From an uncultured Bacteroidales bacterium (GTDB lineage Bacteria > Bacteroidota > Bacteroidia > Bacteroidales > Paludibacteraceae): a stretch of DNA of 59,497 bases. Below, in pieces: positions 35,602-44,219 of the stretch. Position 1 is the stretch's first letter, and each line of letters starts with the position of its first letter. Made by a program: the position numbers and the translations under genes. The notes under the pieces were generated by a model. It was given only the letters and a program-made list of their open reading frames with translations, had not been told where the DNA came from and did not search any database. The stretch spans positions 1-59,497 of the forward strand of contig CADBWK010000011.1 in assembly GCA_902798385.1 (NCBI GenBank). Reading direction: 5' to 3'.

Positions 35602-37107
35602 ATGACAAGACGCTTTTTCTTATTTATAGCGTTACTAATCAGTATGTGGACGGTGGCAGGGTCCCATGATTTGCTCTGGGACTATACCACCGCCCCTCCC
35701 GTATCTAATCCGGATAACGGGCTTCATTTCGATGGCATAGTGAACGATGCGCAAGGCGTCAAGAACGGACTGAAAGGTATCAAACTGAACAGCTCCGGTT
35801 GGTGCTGGTTTACCAAAGCACCCGTAGCCGGCGTACTCAAACTGACGTTTGGACCCCGTAGCGGACTGAACCGTGCCTCGCTCCAAGTACATACATGGAG
35901 CGGGGAACAACCGATGGAAGAGACGCGTATAGGCGTGACCTGCGAGATACGTAAGTCCGGTACGCAGTGCATCCCGCTCACCGCGGAGCAGAATAATATC
36001 TTCATCACGCGCCTGCTGAACATGGAAGCGGTGCTGCAGCGCATCGAGTTTGTCGAAGGCGAGACCTATGTGCCCGTACCATGCGATAAGGATAAAGGCG
36101 AAGAGCAGGGCTTGATCCGTGAGGTGAATATAGACAGCCTCTCGGATAACGCACGTTTTTTTATACGCGCGCTGGCGGACGCGAACGCGGGAGGCAATAA
36201 AACGATCTACTTGCCTAACGGACTCTATGACTTAGGCGAACTGACGCTGACAGCTATCGAAGCGGATGGCATCAGCATCATTGGCGAGTCGATGGAGGGA
36301 ACGATCATCCGGAACGCACCCGACTACCAACTCGAGTCGATCTCCAAGACAGCCACGCTCCGGATTGCCAATGACGTTGAGGGCACTTATCTGCAGAACC
36401 TCACCATCGAGAACGCACTCGATTATTATGCCAACAACAACGGCCGCGCGGTGTGTCTTTGGGATCAGGGAACGAAGACGATCTGCAAGAACGTGTGTCT
36501 GCTGTCTCATCAGGATACGTATTACAGCGATGCGGTGGGAGGACTCAAGTACTTCGAGGATTGCGAGATACACGGAACGGTGGATTATATATGCGGAGAC
36601 GGCAATGTGTTTTTCAATCGCTGCCTGCTATACTGCGAGCGGCGCGGCAACGACGGGGCGGATTATATCACCGCGAGCAAAGCGGCGGAGAAGGACAAAG
36701 GTTACGTGTTCGAGAGTTGTACCATCCGAAGCGAGTGCCCGGTTGTGAGCCTCGGGCGCAGTTGGCGCAACGCACCCAAGTGCGTGTTCCTTCGCACGAC
36801 GCTCGATCTCAGTGCCGGTGCGTTTGCATTATCAGACAATAAGAATCAGCAGCGTTGGACGCTGCCCGGCATGACAGTTATGCCATTCTGTTTCGGCGAG
36901 TACCGCACGATGGATGTCAAGGGAAAGGTGATCTCGCCGAAGAAGAACGAAGTGATCTTCCATTACCGCGGACAGGAGCGTCCGATGAACACGATCCTCA
37001 CAGCCAAAGAGGCGAAAATCTATACGATGGAATACGTCCTCGGCGAGTGGGCTAAAGAAGCAAAAAACAAAATACAATCATTTAACAATAAAAAACAAGT
37101 ACAATGA
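35602..37107 (+). CDS. Exported pectinesterase-like protein (CE8 family)
   Basis: A 501-residue secreted protein of the pectin methylesterase superfamily. The signal peptide ends about residue 20. An N-terminal beta-domain (about 25-155) precedes a right-handed parallel beta-helix with CE8 landmarks: HQDTYY near 303 (catalytic QD), HGTVDYICGDG near 325 (catalytic Asp) and LGRSWR near 383. The third site reads LGRSW rather than LGRPW, still keeping the arginine. Residues 460-501 are a lysine-rich tail. Its stop overlaps the start of the larger pectinesterase (ATGA). Confidence 0.85.
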   Translation: MTRRFFLFIALLISMWTVAGSHDLLWDYTTAPPVSNPDNGLHFDGIVNDAQGVKNGLKGIKLNSSGWCWFTKAPVAGVLKLTFGPRSGLNRASLQVHTWSGEQPMEETRIGVTCEIRKSGTQCIPLTAEQNNIFITRLLNMEAVLQRIEFVEGETYVPVPCDKDKGEEQGLIREVNIDSLSDNARFFIRALADANAGGNKTIYLPNGLYDLGELTLTAIEADGISIIGESMEGTIIRNAPDYQLESISKTATLRIANDVEGTYLQNLTIENALDYYANNNGRAVCLWDQGTKTICKNVCLLSHQDTYYSDAVGGLKYFEDCEIHGTVDYICGDGNVFFNRCLLYCERRGNDGADYITASKAAEKDKGYVFESCTIRSECPVVSLGRSWRNAPKCVFLRTTLDLSAGAFALSDNKNQQRWTLPGMTVMPFCFGEYRTMDVKGKVISPKKNEVIFHYRGQERPMNTILTAKEAKIYTMEYVLGEWAKEAKNKIQSFNNKKQVQ

Positions 37108-40100
37108 AGAAGATCTTTTCTTTGATGGCAGCTGCTCTGGTGAGCGTTGCCATGATGGCGCAGAAAGCGCAAGTATGGGATCTCGGAGCCGAGCAACTCG
37201 ATGTCGCAACCTACGACAACATGCTCTCGGTGGACGAGATTAACTCCTGGTACCCGAGTGATGTCACCCCGGGCTCATCCGGTAAGACGATTGGTGACAT
37301 CAATGCGTCTGCCAACGTGAACTTTAAGTTCGTTGCCGGCGGTAAGACGAACCACCGTATCCGTACGACCAACACTGCGATTACGCGGTATGATGACAAG
37401 TCGCTCAAGGATGCCGCCGGCGTAGAGTATACGGGCTATATCTATTCAAATGCCAGCTCGGCTACGAATGTCTATATCGAGCAGGCCTACGAAGCAGGTG
37501 ACAAGGTCGAGTTTTATGTGGGCTCTAACGCGAATCCGGCTGTTTATGAGATCACGGCGCCGAATGGTGACAAGCAACAGTTCAACTATACTGCCGCTGC
37601 CAAGATAGAGAAGATTACGTACTATGTAGGTGATGCCGGTAATTATCGGATTCACTGTACGAATGAGAAACTCGTAGTAGCGCGTATCATCCGTACGCCG
37701 GCTACTTATGCTACCGTCAGTGGTACAATCTCCGCTCCCGCTAATATCCCGGCAGGTTATGCAATCGTGTTCACTAATGAGCAGACCGGTGGTGTCGTTG
37801 AGGCTACTCCGGCTGCTGGTGCTTACACGGCTCAACTGCCCGTAGGTTATGACTACGCCGTAAGCCTGAAGGATGCTAACGGATTTGTTGTTACTTCCGT
37901 CAGCCCCATCCATGTAGCCGGTGCTATGACCTATGACGTGGTCATCGAGGGTGTAGAACTTGTTACGGTCACCGGTGCTGTTGAGGGACTTCCAGCTGAT
38001 CAACTGCAGAAAGTGGAAGTGGTGTTCGGTCTGCCTGCCGGCAAAGTGTATGTACCTGAGCTGTCGATTGATAGAGAGAACGCTACGTATGAGGCAGTAC
38101 TGGAGAAGAATGTGAAGTACGGTATCACAGCACTCAATGTGAATGACTACGTGATGGGTTGGGATTCCGTATATGCTCCGTTTAATCTGTCGAATCAAAA
38201 TATCCCGTTCACCGCCAAACCGCGTTATGCCGTTACGATCGTGCCGACCGGAGCTACCGCTGCTGATCTGGCAAACGCTTCGTTTATCTTCACGCGTCTG
38301 GATGACGGATATGTCTATAGTTTTGACGGCTTGCAGGATATCACCTTACGCGACGGTGTCTATACCGTGAAGGCAGAGAACACCGGTGCATTTGTGCAGT
38401 TGCAAACCTCCAACCTGCGTGTAGAGGGTCAGGCTGTCAGCAAGCAGATTGACTTCACCGCTGATATCCACGAATGGAACTTCAATGATGCCGATTTTAT
38501 CGCCGGTGGTTATACTAGTACTTCGGCTACTTATACCTACAAGACACTGGAGTTTAGTGGTTGCAAGAGTCATAACAACGTTTATCTATATGCCGGCAAT
38601 GGTGGTCATATTACAGTACCGGTGAAGGGCAACTGCATCATCACAGTCAATGCTTGCTATGAGTATCACCTGAAGGTGGGTGAGACCATTATAGGAGATT
38701 CTACGTCCGGTTCTACCTCGCAGATAGATGCGCTGACTTATACCTATCAAGGAGCCGCAGGCTCTGTGACGATAGATGCTTTCGGTACTTGCTATATCAA
38801 CAGCATCAGCGTAGAGGCAATAGCAGACTACCAACCGGTAGTAACTGTAGGTGCAGGTAAAGACTATGCGACTATCAACGAGGCACTGGCGGCTATTGGT
38901 CGTATGACTCGTACTGCAGGACAAGGCGTAACCGTACTCATTGAACCGGGTAACTACGAAGAGATGCTTCGTGTCCGCGTAGACGATGTCACTTTCAAAA
39001 ACGCTTCCGAGACGCCTTCGATTGCGCTTAAGGACGGTGGTGTGAATATCGACGAGAATGCCGTTCGTATCACCTCGTATTACGGTCACGGTTATAACTA
39101 CTACTCAATGAATTCGGACTTTTTGTGGGATGCACGGACGTTGGCGGTTAATAAAGAGAACGGCTATCCGTCGACGCAAAACAAAGGTGGTTCAAGCGAT
39201 ACACATTGGAACTCGACCGTAGTGGTTTACGGTAAGAACTTCAGCGCAGAGGGTATCATCTTTGAGAACTCATACAACCAGTATGTATCGCAGAAAGAGA
39301 GTCAGGATATCCTCGAAGTACGTATTGTTCCGAACGAGAAGATAATGCCGGTTCGTCCGACGGATGCGCTCAATACCGACGTACAAGCGCGCAATTATCG
39401 TGAGCGTGCATGCGCTTTGGCGTTTGCCAAAGGTAGTGACCGCGGATTCCTCAAAGATTGTCGTGTTGTCAGCCGTCAGGATGCACTTTATGGTGACAAC
39501 GGTGTACGTGTGGCCATCGAAGGTGGTATCCTCAACGGTGCGTGCGATTATATCTTTGGAGGCATGACGCTGGCAGTGAAGAAGGCAGAATTGGCGATGT
39601 TAGTAACGGCTGATGCTAATGATGTGGCGTATATCACGGCTTCCAAGACCGATGGCGGCAAACGCGGTTATTTGTTCATGGGTTGTAGCGTGACCTCTGC
39701 ACAACCGGGTATTGATATGGTTGAGACCGAGAGTGCCAAGCCGGGTTACTTCGGTCGTCCGTGGAGCACGACAGCAGAGACTGTCTTCTGTCTGACCCAA
39801 GTAGGTAAGAACGGAAACGCATCCCTGATTGCTCCGGATGGATGGAACAACGGTCTGCAGTCTTCCGGTTCTGACCGTTCGTACGAGTACCGCACTATCG
39901 AAGAGTCCGGTGTGGATAATTCTGCGAACCGTGTAAGCTGGGCGACCGTACTCCAGACAAACCAGTTGCCAGACAATACAGAGATTACGCTCTTTAACTT
40001 TACGAAGGGTACCGATAACTGGCAGCCGCTTGAGGAGGAAGAACCCCAAGGCATCTCCAACACCACTGCTGAGGCGCAGACTGCACAGAAAATACTCCGC

Positions 40101-40163
40101 AACGGTCAAGTAGTCATCCTGCGCGACGGCAAGGAGTACAATGTGCTGGGTGCAAAGTTGTAA
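37104..40163 (+). CDS. Large multidomain pectinesterase with C-terminal sorting tail (CE8)
   Basis: A 1019-residue exported enzyme predicted to demethylate pectin. Parts: signal peptide ending MMAQ (residue 19); beta-domain to about 198; two carboxypeptidase-regulatory or Ig-like repeats (about 200-450); a carbohydrate-binding-like beta-domain (about 455-570); CE8 domain (about 577-940) with YATINEALAAI, SRQDALYG near 790, GACDYIFGG near 813 and FGRPW near 882. The last 25 residues (KILRNGQVVILRDGKEYNVLG) match the short beta-type tail found on many secreted Bacteroidales proteins. It is probably paired with the upstream enzyme to act on pectin outside the cell. Confidence 0.88.
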   Translation: MKKIFSLMAAALVSVAMMAQKAQVWDLGAEQLDVATYDNMLSVDEINSWYPSDVTPGSSGKTIGDINASANVNFKFVAGGKTNHRIRTTNTAITRYDDKSLKDAAGVEYTGYIYSNASSATNVYIEQAYEAGDKVEFYVGSNANPAVYEITAPNGDKQQFNYTAAAKIEKITYYVGDAGNYRIHCTNEKLVVARIIRTPATYATVSGTISAPANIPAGYAIVFTNEQTGGVVEATPAAGAYTAQLPVGYDYAVSLKDANGFVVTSVSPIHVAGAMTYDVVIEGVELVTVTGAVEGLPADQLQKVEVVFGLPAGKVYVPELSIDRENATYEAVLEKNVKYGITALNVNDYVMGWDSVYAPFNLSNQNIPFTAKPRYAVTIVPTGATAADLANASFIFTRLDDGYVYSFDGLQDITLRDGVYTVKAENTGAFVQLQTSNLRVEGQAVSKQIDFTADIHEWNFNDADFIAGGYTSTSATYTYKTLEFSGCKSHNNVYLYAGNGGHITVPVKGNCIITVNACYEYHLKVGETIIGDSTSGSTSQIDALTYTYQGAAGSVTIDAFGTCYINSISVEAIADYQPVVTVGAGKDYATINEALAAIGRMTRTAGQGVTVLIEPGNYEEMLRVRVDDVTFKNASETPSIALKDGGVNIDENAVRITSYYGHGYNYYSMNSDFLWDARTLAVNKENGYPSTQNKGGSSDTHWNSTVVVYGKNFSAEGIIFENSYNQYVSQKESQDILEVRIVPNEKIMPVRPTDALNTDVQARNYRERACALAFAKGSDRGFLKDCRVVSRQDALYGDNGVRVAIEGGILNGACDYIFGGMTLAVKKAELAMLVTADANDVAYITASKTDGGKRGYLFMGCSVTSAQPGIDMVETESAKPGYFGRPWSTTAETVFCLTQVGKNGNASLIAPDGWNNGLQSSGSDRSYEYRTIEESGVDNSANRVSWATVLQTNQLPDNTEITLFNFTKGTDNWQPLEEEEPQGISNTTAEAQTAQKILRNGQVVILRDGKEYNVLGAKL

Positions 40164-40194
40164 TTTGTAAATAGTAATTTGTAAATTGTGAATT
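40160..40194 (+). repeat. Heptamer array spanning the pectinesterase stop and transporter start (5 units)
   Basis: GTAATTT, GTAAATA, GTAATTT, GTAAATT, GTGAATT. The first unit contains the TAA stop of the pectinesterase (40161-40163) and the last begins with the GTG start codon of the transporter (40188). Confidence 0.85.
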
Positions 40195-41852
40195 GGTTTA
40201 CTAATCTCTTTTTTGGCACGGGCATAGCACACTCGATAGTGGTGCTTGCCCTTGCCATTACCGTTGGCATCACACTCGGTGCCAAGCTAAAATTTAAAGG
40301 CATCACGCTCGGTATCACGTGGATCCTCTTCTGCGCGATAGCCTGCAGTCATTTCGGTATGACGCTCGACCCGATGGTGGAGTCCTTCGCCAAGGACTTC
40401 GGTCTGATCCTGTTCGTCTACTCGATCGGTCTGCAGGTCGGTCCGTCTTTCTTCTCGAGCTTCGGGAAGGGTGGGCTGAGTCTGAATATGTTAGCGGCGA
40501 GTATCGTGCTGCTCGGTTGTGTCACGGCGTATGTGATTCATCTCGTCAGCGGTGTGGATATCGCCACCATGACCGGTGTGCTCTTCGGTGCTGTTACCAA
40601 CACGCCGGGTCTCGGTGCTGCCGAACAGACTTTCCAGGATATCGCGGGCGTCGCTAATCCCGACATCGCTTCGGGTTATGCGATGTCGTATCCCCTCGGT
40701 GTGGTAGGTATCATCTTCTCGCTGCTGCTCTTGCGCTGGATATTCCGTATCCAACTCGATAAGGAGGAAGAGCAGGTGAAAGCTGAGAAAGGGGAGGAAC
40801 CGCAGATAGTCCATTACGATCTCGAACTAACCAATCCCCAGGTGGAGGGTCTCCGCGTGCGCGATCTCAAGCTCCTGACGCATATCACGATCATCGTCAG
40901 TCGTATCATCGACAAGGACGGCAATGAGTACATGCCCGATGCAGAGACGATCCTGCACGTAGGCGATCAGGTGCGTTTTGTTACCGATCAGGCCAATGAG
41001 CGGACCATCCTCCTGTTAGGTCAGGAGAAAGAGGTGGCGTGGGAAGCACTGGAGAAGAATGTGCATCTGGTGAGCAAACATATTGTGGTCACCAAGCCTA
41101 CTTTCAACGGCAAACGGATCATGGATCTCAAGATCCGCGATGCCTTCACCATCACCATCACGCGCATTCGCCGTGCCGGTATCGAGCTGTTGGCAACGCC
41201 GGAGTTGCGGCTCCAAATGGGAGACCGTCTGACGGTTGTCGGTGAGCAGGAAGCGGTGGATAAGATAGCCGTCAAGTTTGGTAACTCCACCAAGAAACTT
41301 GATGCACCGAATCTGGCATCGCTCTTCTTTGGTATCGTGCTCGGTGTCGTCTTCGGTTCGTTACCGATCATGCTGCCGGGACTCTCGCAACCCTTCAAAC
41401 TCGGTCTGGCGGGCGGTTCGCTGATCGTGGCAATCCTCATCGGTGCGTTCGGTACCAAATGGCATATGGTGACCTACACCACTACCTCCGCCAACCTCAT
41501 GATTCGCGAGATAGGCATCGCCCTCTTCCTCGCGGCGGTGGGCTTTGGTGCCGGAAAATCGTTCATCCCGACGCTCGTGGGCGGAGGATATGTATGGATA
41601 GGATACGGTGTGCTCATTACCTTGATTCCGCTGCTGATCATCGGTTTCATCGCTCGCAAAGGACTCAAACTGGATTACTTCACTCTCATGGGACTCATCG
41701 CCGGCTCAACAACCGACCCGCCGGCATTGGCATACGCTACCTCGCAGTCTTCCGTCAATGACCGGGCGGCTGTGGCGTACTCTACCGTCTATCCCTTGAC
41801 CATGTTCCTTCGTGTGCTCACGGGACAATTGATGATACTCCTGTTCTTGTGA
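40188..41852 (+). CDS. AspT/YidE family transporter with two TrkA-C domains
   Basis: A 554-residue membrane protein of the aspartate-alanine exchanger family. Six hydrophobic segments fall in the first 190 residues (with AVTNTPGLGAAEQ, a repeat of the family signature), two TrkA-C (RCK_C) domains at about 205-370, and a second membrane half with GSTTDPPALAYA near 508, matching the first-half signature. These two related G-x-P-rich loops are typical of AspT. The substrate is unproven. The start is the GTG at 40188, inside a heptamer array; no ATG precedes the first helix. Confidence 0.88.
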   Translation: MNWFTNLFFGTGIAHSIVVLALAITVGITLGAKLKFKGITLGITWILFCAIACSHFGMTLDPMVESFAKDFGLILFVYSIGLQVGPSFFSSFGKGGLSLNMLAASIVLLGCVTAYVIHLVSGVDIATMTGVLFGAVTNTPGLGAAEQTFQDIAGVANPDIASGYAMSYPLGVVGIIFSLLLLRWIFRIQLDKEEEQVKAEKGEEPQIVHYDLELTNPQVEGLRVRDLKLLTHITIIVSRIIDKDGNEYMPDAETILHVGDQVRFVTDQANERTILLLGQEKEVAWEALEKNVHLVSKHIVVTKPTFNGKRIMDLKIRDAFTITITRIRRAGIELLATPELRLQMGDRLTVVGEQEAVDKIAVKFGNSTKKLDAPNLASLFFGIVLGVVFGSLPIMLPGLSQPFKLGLAGGSLIVAILIGAFGTKWHMVTYTTTSANLMIREIGIALFLAAVGFGAGKSFIPTLVGGGYVWIGYGVLITLIPLLIIGFIARKGLKLDYFTLMGLIAGSTTDPPALAYATSQSSVNDRAAVAYSTVYPLTMFLRVLTGQLMILLFL

Positions 41853-43177
41853 CGAACATCAACAAAGACATATTACGACTTGCCATACCGAGTATATTGG
41901 CGAATATCACGATCCCGCTGGTCGGTATCGTGGACACGGCTATCGTCGGGCATCTGAGTGATGCGGCGGCGATAGGCGGCATAGCTATCGGAACGATGCT
42001 CTTTGACCTGTTGTATTGGAACTTCGGCTTCCTGCGTATCGGTACGTCCGGTCTGACAGCCCAAGCCTACGGTGCCGATAACCTCTCGGAATGCCGCAAA
42101 CTCCTGACGCAGAGTCTGACGATCGCCCTGATGGGGGCGGCTGTCATCTGGGCAATACAATGGTTCTTCGTGACGGTCGTCTTGGCGATAGTGCCTTGTT
42201 CGGCGGAAGTGGAGACGGTAGCGAAAAACTATTTCTTCGTGCGTATATGGGCGGCTCCTGCTACGTTGATGCTCTTTGCCTTTAAAGGCTGGTTCATCGG
42301 TATGCAGGATACCAAAAGTCCGATGGCGGTGGATATACTGGTCAATGTGGTGAACATGCTCGCCAGCTATTTCCTCGCCGTCCATACGCCCCTGGGTATC
42401 GTGGGCGTGGCATGGGGAACGCTGATAGCCCAGTACTGCGGATTGCTCCTCGCGGTGGCGATCTTGTTCTTTCGGTATTCGGATATCCCGGTATTCCGGT
42501 ATAGTGATTGGTGCGCCGCCATGCGCTGGCCTCAGATGCGTCGCTTCATGACGCTGAGCGGCAACCTCGTTATCCGTTCGCTCTGTTTTATGGTGGTCTA
42601 TGTAGGTTATACCTACCTGGCCGGCACGCATGGCGATATTGAACTGGCGGTGAGCAGTATCCTAATGAAACTCTTTATGTTCTTCTCCTTCTTTGTGGAC
42701 GGTTTTGCCTATGCCGGAGAAGCACTGGTAGGCAAAGCCTACGGAGAGAAGAATGAATCAAAAATAAAAGATCAAAAATCACCAATCGTGGACGTAGTCC
42801 ACGCACTTTTTAATTGGAGTATCGGTGTAGGACTGCTCTTCACGCTCTTCTATGCCTTGACAGGAAGAACGAATATCGAAATGATGACAAATGATGCGGA
42901 TGTCATAACGGCATCCACACGCTATATAGGATGGCTCATCGCGATGCCGCTCATCAGTACCTTGGCGTTCATGTGGGATGGTATCTATGTGGGCGCGACA
43001 GCAGGCAAACAGATACGTAACTCGATGATCTGGGCAGCCGTCTGTTTCGTGGTAGGCTACGCGGCAACGTATCGCTTGGTGGGGGCGCAGGCTTTGTATA
43101 TCGCCTATTTCGCCCACCTCATCGCGCGAGCCGTTTATTTGACAATAGAATGGAAAAATGTGAAAAATTATGGATAA
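41849..43177 (+). CDS. MATE family efflux transporter (DinF-like)
   Basis: A 442-residue inner-membrane antiporter with twelve hydrophobic segments and the MATE start DILRLAIPSILANITIPLVGIVDTAIVGHL, close to the DinF subfamily. It starts with GTG inside the stop of the previous gene. Residues near 303-314 (ESKIKDQKSPIV) come from a heptamer array in a loop between helices, and the segment FRYSDIPVFRYSD near 207-219 is a second, less regular duplication. Likely exports drugs or metabolites using a cation gradient. It overlaps the adaptor gene downstream by 8 bases. Confidence 0.9.
   Translation: MTNINKDILRLAIPSILANITIPLVGIVDTAIVGHLSDAAAIGGIAIGTMLFDLLYWNFGFLRIGTSGLTAQAYGADNLSECRKLLTQSLTIALMGAAVIWAIQWFFVTVVLAIVPCSAEVETVAKNYFFVRIWAAPATLMLFAFKGWFIGMQDTKSPMAVDILVNVVNMLASYFLAVHTPLGIVGVAWGTLIAQYCGLLLAVAILFFRYSDIPVFRYSDWCAAMRWPQMRRFMTLSGNLVIRSLCFMVVYVGYTYLAGTHGDIELAVSSILMKLFMFFSFFVDGFAYAGEALVGKAYGEKNESKIKDQKSPIVDVVHALFNWSIGVGLLFTLFYALTGRTNIEMMTNDADVITASTRYIGWLIAMPLISTLAFMWDGIYVGATAGKQIRNSMIWAAVCFVVGYAATYRLVGAQALYIAYFAHLIARAVYLTIEWKNVKNYG
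42471..42501 (+). repeat. Short irregular tandem repeat inside the MATE gene
   Basis: TTCGGTA, TTCGGAT, then TATCCCGG, TATTCCGG: units of 7 and then 8 bases, giving the peptide repeat FRYSD-IPV-FRYSD. It is related in style to the heptamer arrays but not in strict register. Confidence 0.45.
42757..42787 (+). repeat. Heptamer array inside the MATE gene (4 units)
   Basis: ATCAAAA, ATAAAAG, ATCAAAA, ATCACCA, translated as SKIKDQKSP. Confidence 0.8.
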
Positions 43178-44219
43178 TAGGTTTTGGATTTTAGGCTTGG
43201 TGGCGTGTCTTTTCTTTTCGTGCGCGCAGCGCGAAGGCACGCAGCATAATCAGGCATCTATCAAAGTGCAGACGATAGTGGTGACGTCTCAAGAGACATC
43301 GGCTACTTCGCGTTATGTAGGAACTATCGAACCGGCACAAGAGACACCGCTCAGCCTGCAGACTACCGGTAGAGTGGTGGCGGTGCATGTAAAGAATGGT
43401 CAGCGCGTCAAAGCCGGACAGGCTATCCTGGATGTGGATAACACGCAGGCTCTCAATGCCCTTCACGGCGCGGAGGCTGCCCTTAAGCATGCGCAAGACG
43501 GGTATGATCGCGTGAGCAAAGTGCATGACAAAGGGGTCGTGTCCGACCAGAAGATGGTGGAGATAGAGAGCGATCTGGCGCAAGCACGTTCCCTCTATAA
43601 CGGTGCCAAACAGCAACTGGCCGAGTGTACACTGAAGGCGCCTTGTGAGGGTGTGATCAGTGGACTCGAAGCCGTCATCGGACAGACCATCATCCCGGGA
43701 ACTACGCTCTGCAAACTGCTGGATGTCTCGGGCTTCAGTGTACGTTTTACCGTGCCGGAGAGCGAGATCAACGGCTTGGGCAAGAGCGGCACGGTAGAGT
43801 GCGCGGCGGTGAATAAGGTGTTGCCGATCACGCTCAAAGAGACAGGCATCGTGGCGAATACCGTCACACATACCTACGACGTCGTGGCGCGTGTCCAAGG
43901 CGGGGCAGACATCCTGAAGACCGGCATGGTCGCCATCGTCAAAATCACCAATCACCCATACCTTCAGATCGTGCCGTCAGGCAAAGAATCACCAATCACC
44001 AATAATAGTATCGTCATCCCTGCCAAATGCATCCTGCTCAAACCCGAGGGACATACCGTGTGGGTGGTAGAAGATGGCAAAGCCGTGCGCCGGTCGATCA
44101 CCATCGACGGCTATCAGGCAGACGGCGTTCGAGTGCTCTCCGGCCTGCAGGAAGGCGATATATTGATTACAGAAGGATACCAGAAACTTTATAACAACTG
44201 TTCCATTGAAAACGAGTAA
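43170..44219 (+). CDS. RND efflux periplasmic adaptor (HlyD/MFP family)
   Basis: A 349-residue membrane-fusion lipoprotein linking an RND pump to an outer-membrane channel. The signal segment ends with the lipobox LFFSC (cysteine about 16). Order: beta-barrel/lipoyl half (VGTIEPAQETPLSLQTTGRVVAVHVKNGQRVKAGQAILDVD), helical hairpin (about 85-140), second lipoyl half (LKAPCEGVISGLEAVIGQ), beta-barrel, and C-terminal domain. SGKESPITNNSIVIP near 269-283 comes from a heptamer array. It overlaps the RND gene by 14 bases; no TolC-type gene is present. Confidence 0.92.
   Translation: MDNRFWILGLVACLFFSCAQREGTQHNQASIKVQTIVVTSQETSATSRYVGTIEPAQETPLSLQTTGRVVAVHVKNGQRVKAGQAILDVDNTQALNALHGAEAALKHAQDGYDRVSKVHDKGVVSDQKMVEIESDLAQARSLYNGAKQQLAECTLKAPCEGVISGLEAVIGQTIIPGTTLCKLLDVSGFSVRFTVPESEINGLGKSGTVECAAVNKVLPITLKETGIVANTVTHTYDVVARVQGGADILKTGMVAIVKITNHPYLQIVPSGKESPITNNSIVIPAKCILLKPEGHTVWVVEDGKAVRRSITIDGYQADGVRVLSGLQEGDILITEGYQKLYNNCSIENE
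43986..44006 (+). repeat. Heptamer array inside the adaptor gene (3 units)
   Basis: GAATCAC, CAATCAC, CAATAAT, translated as ESPITNN. Confidence 0.75.
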
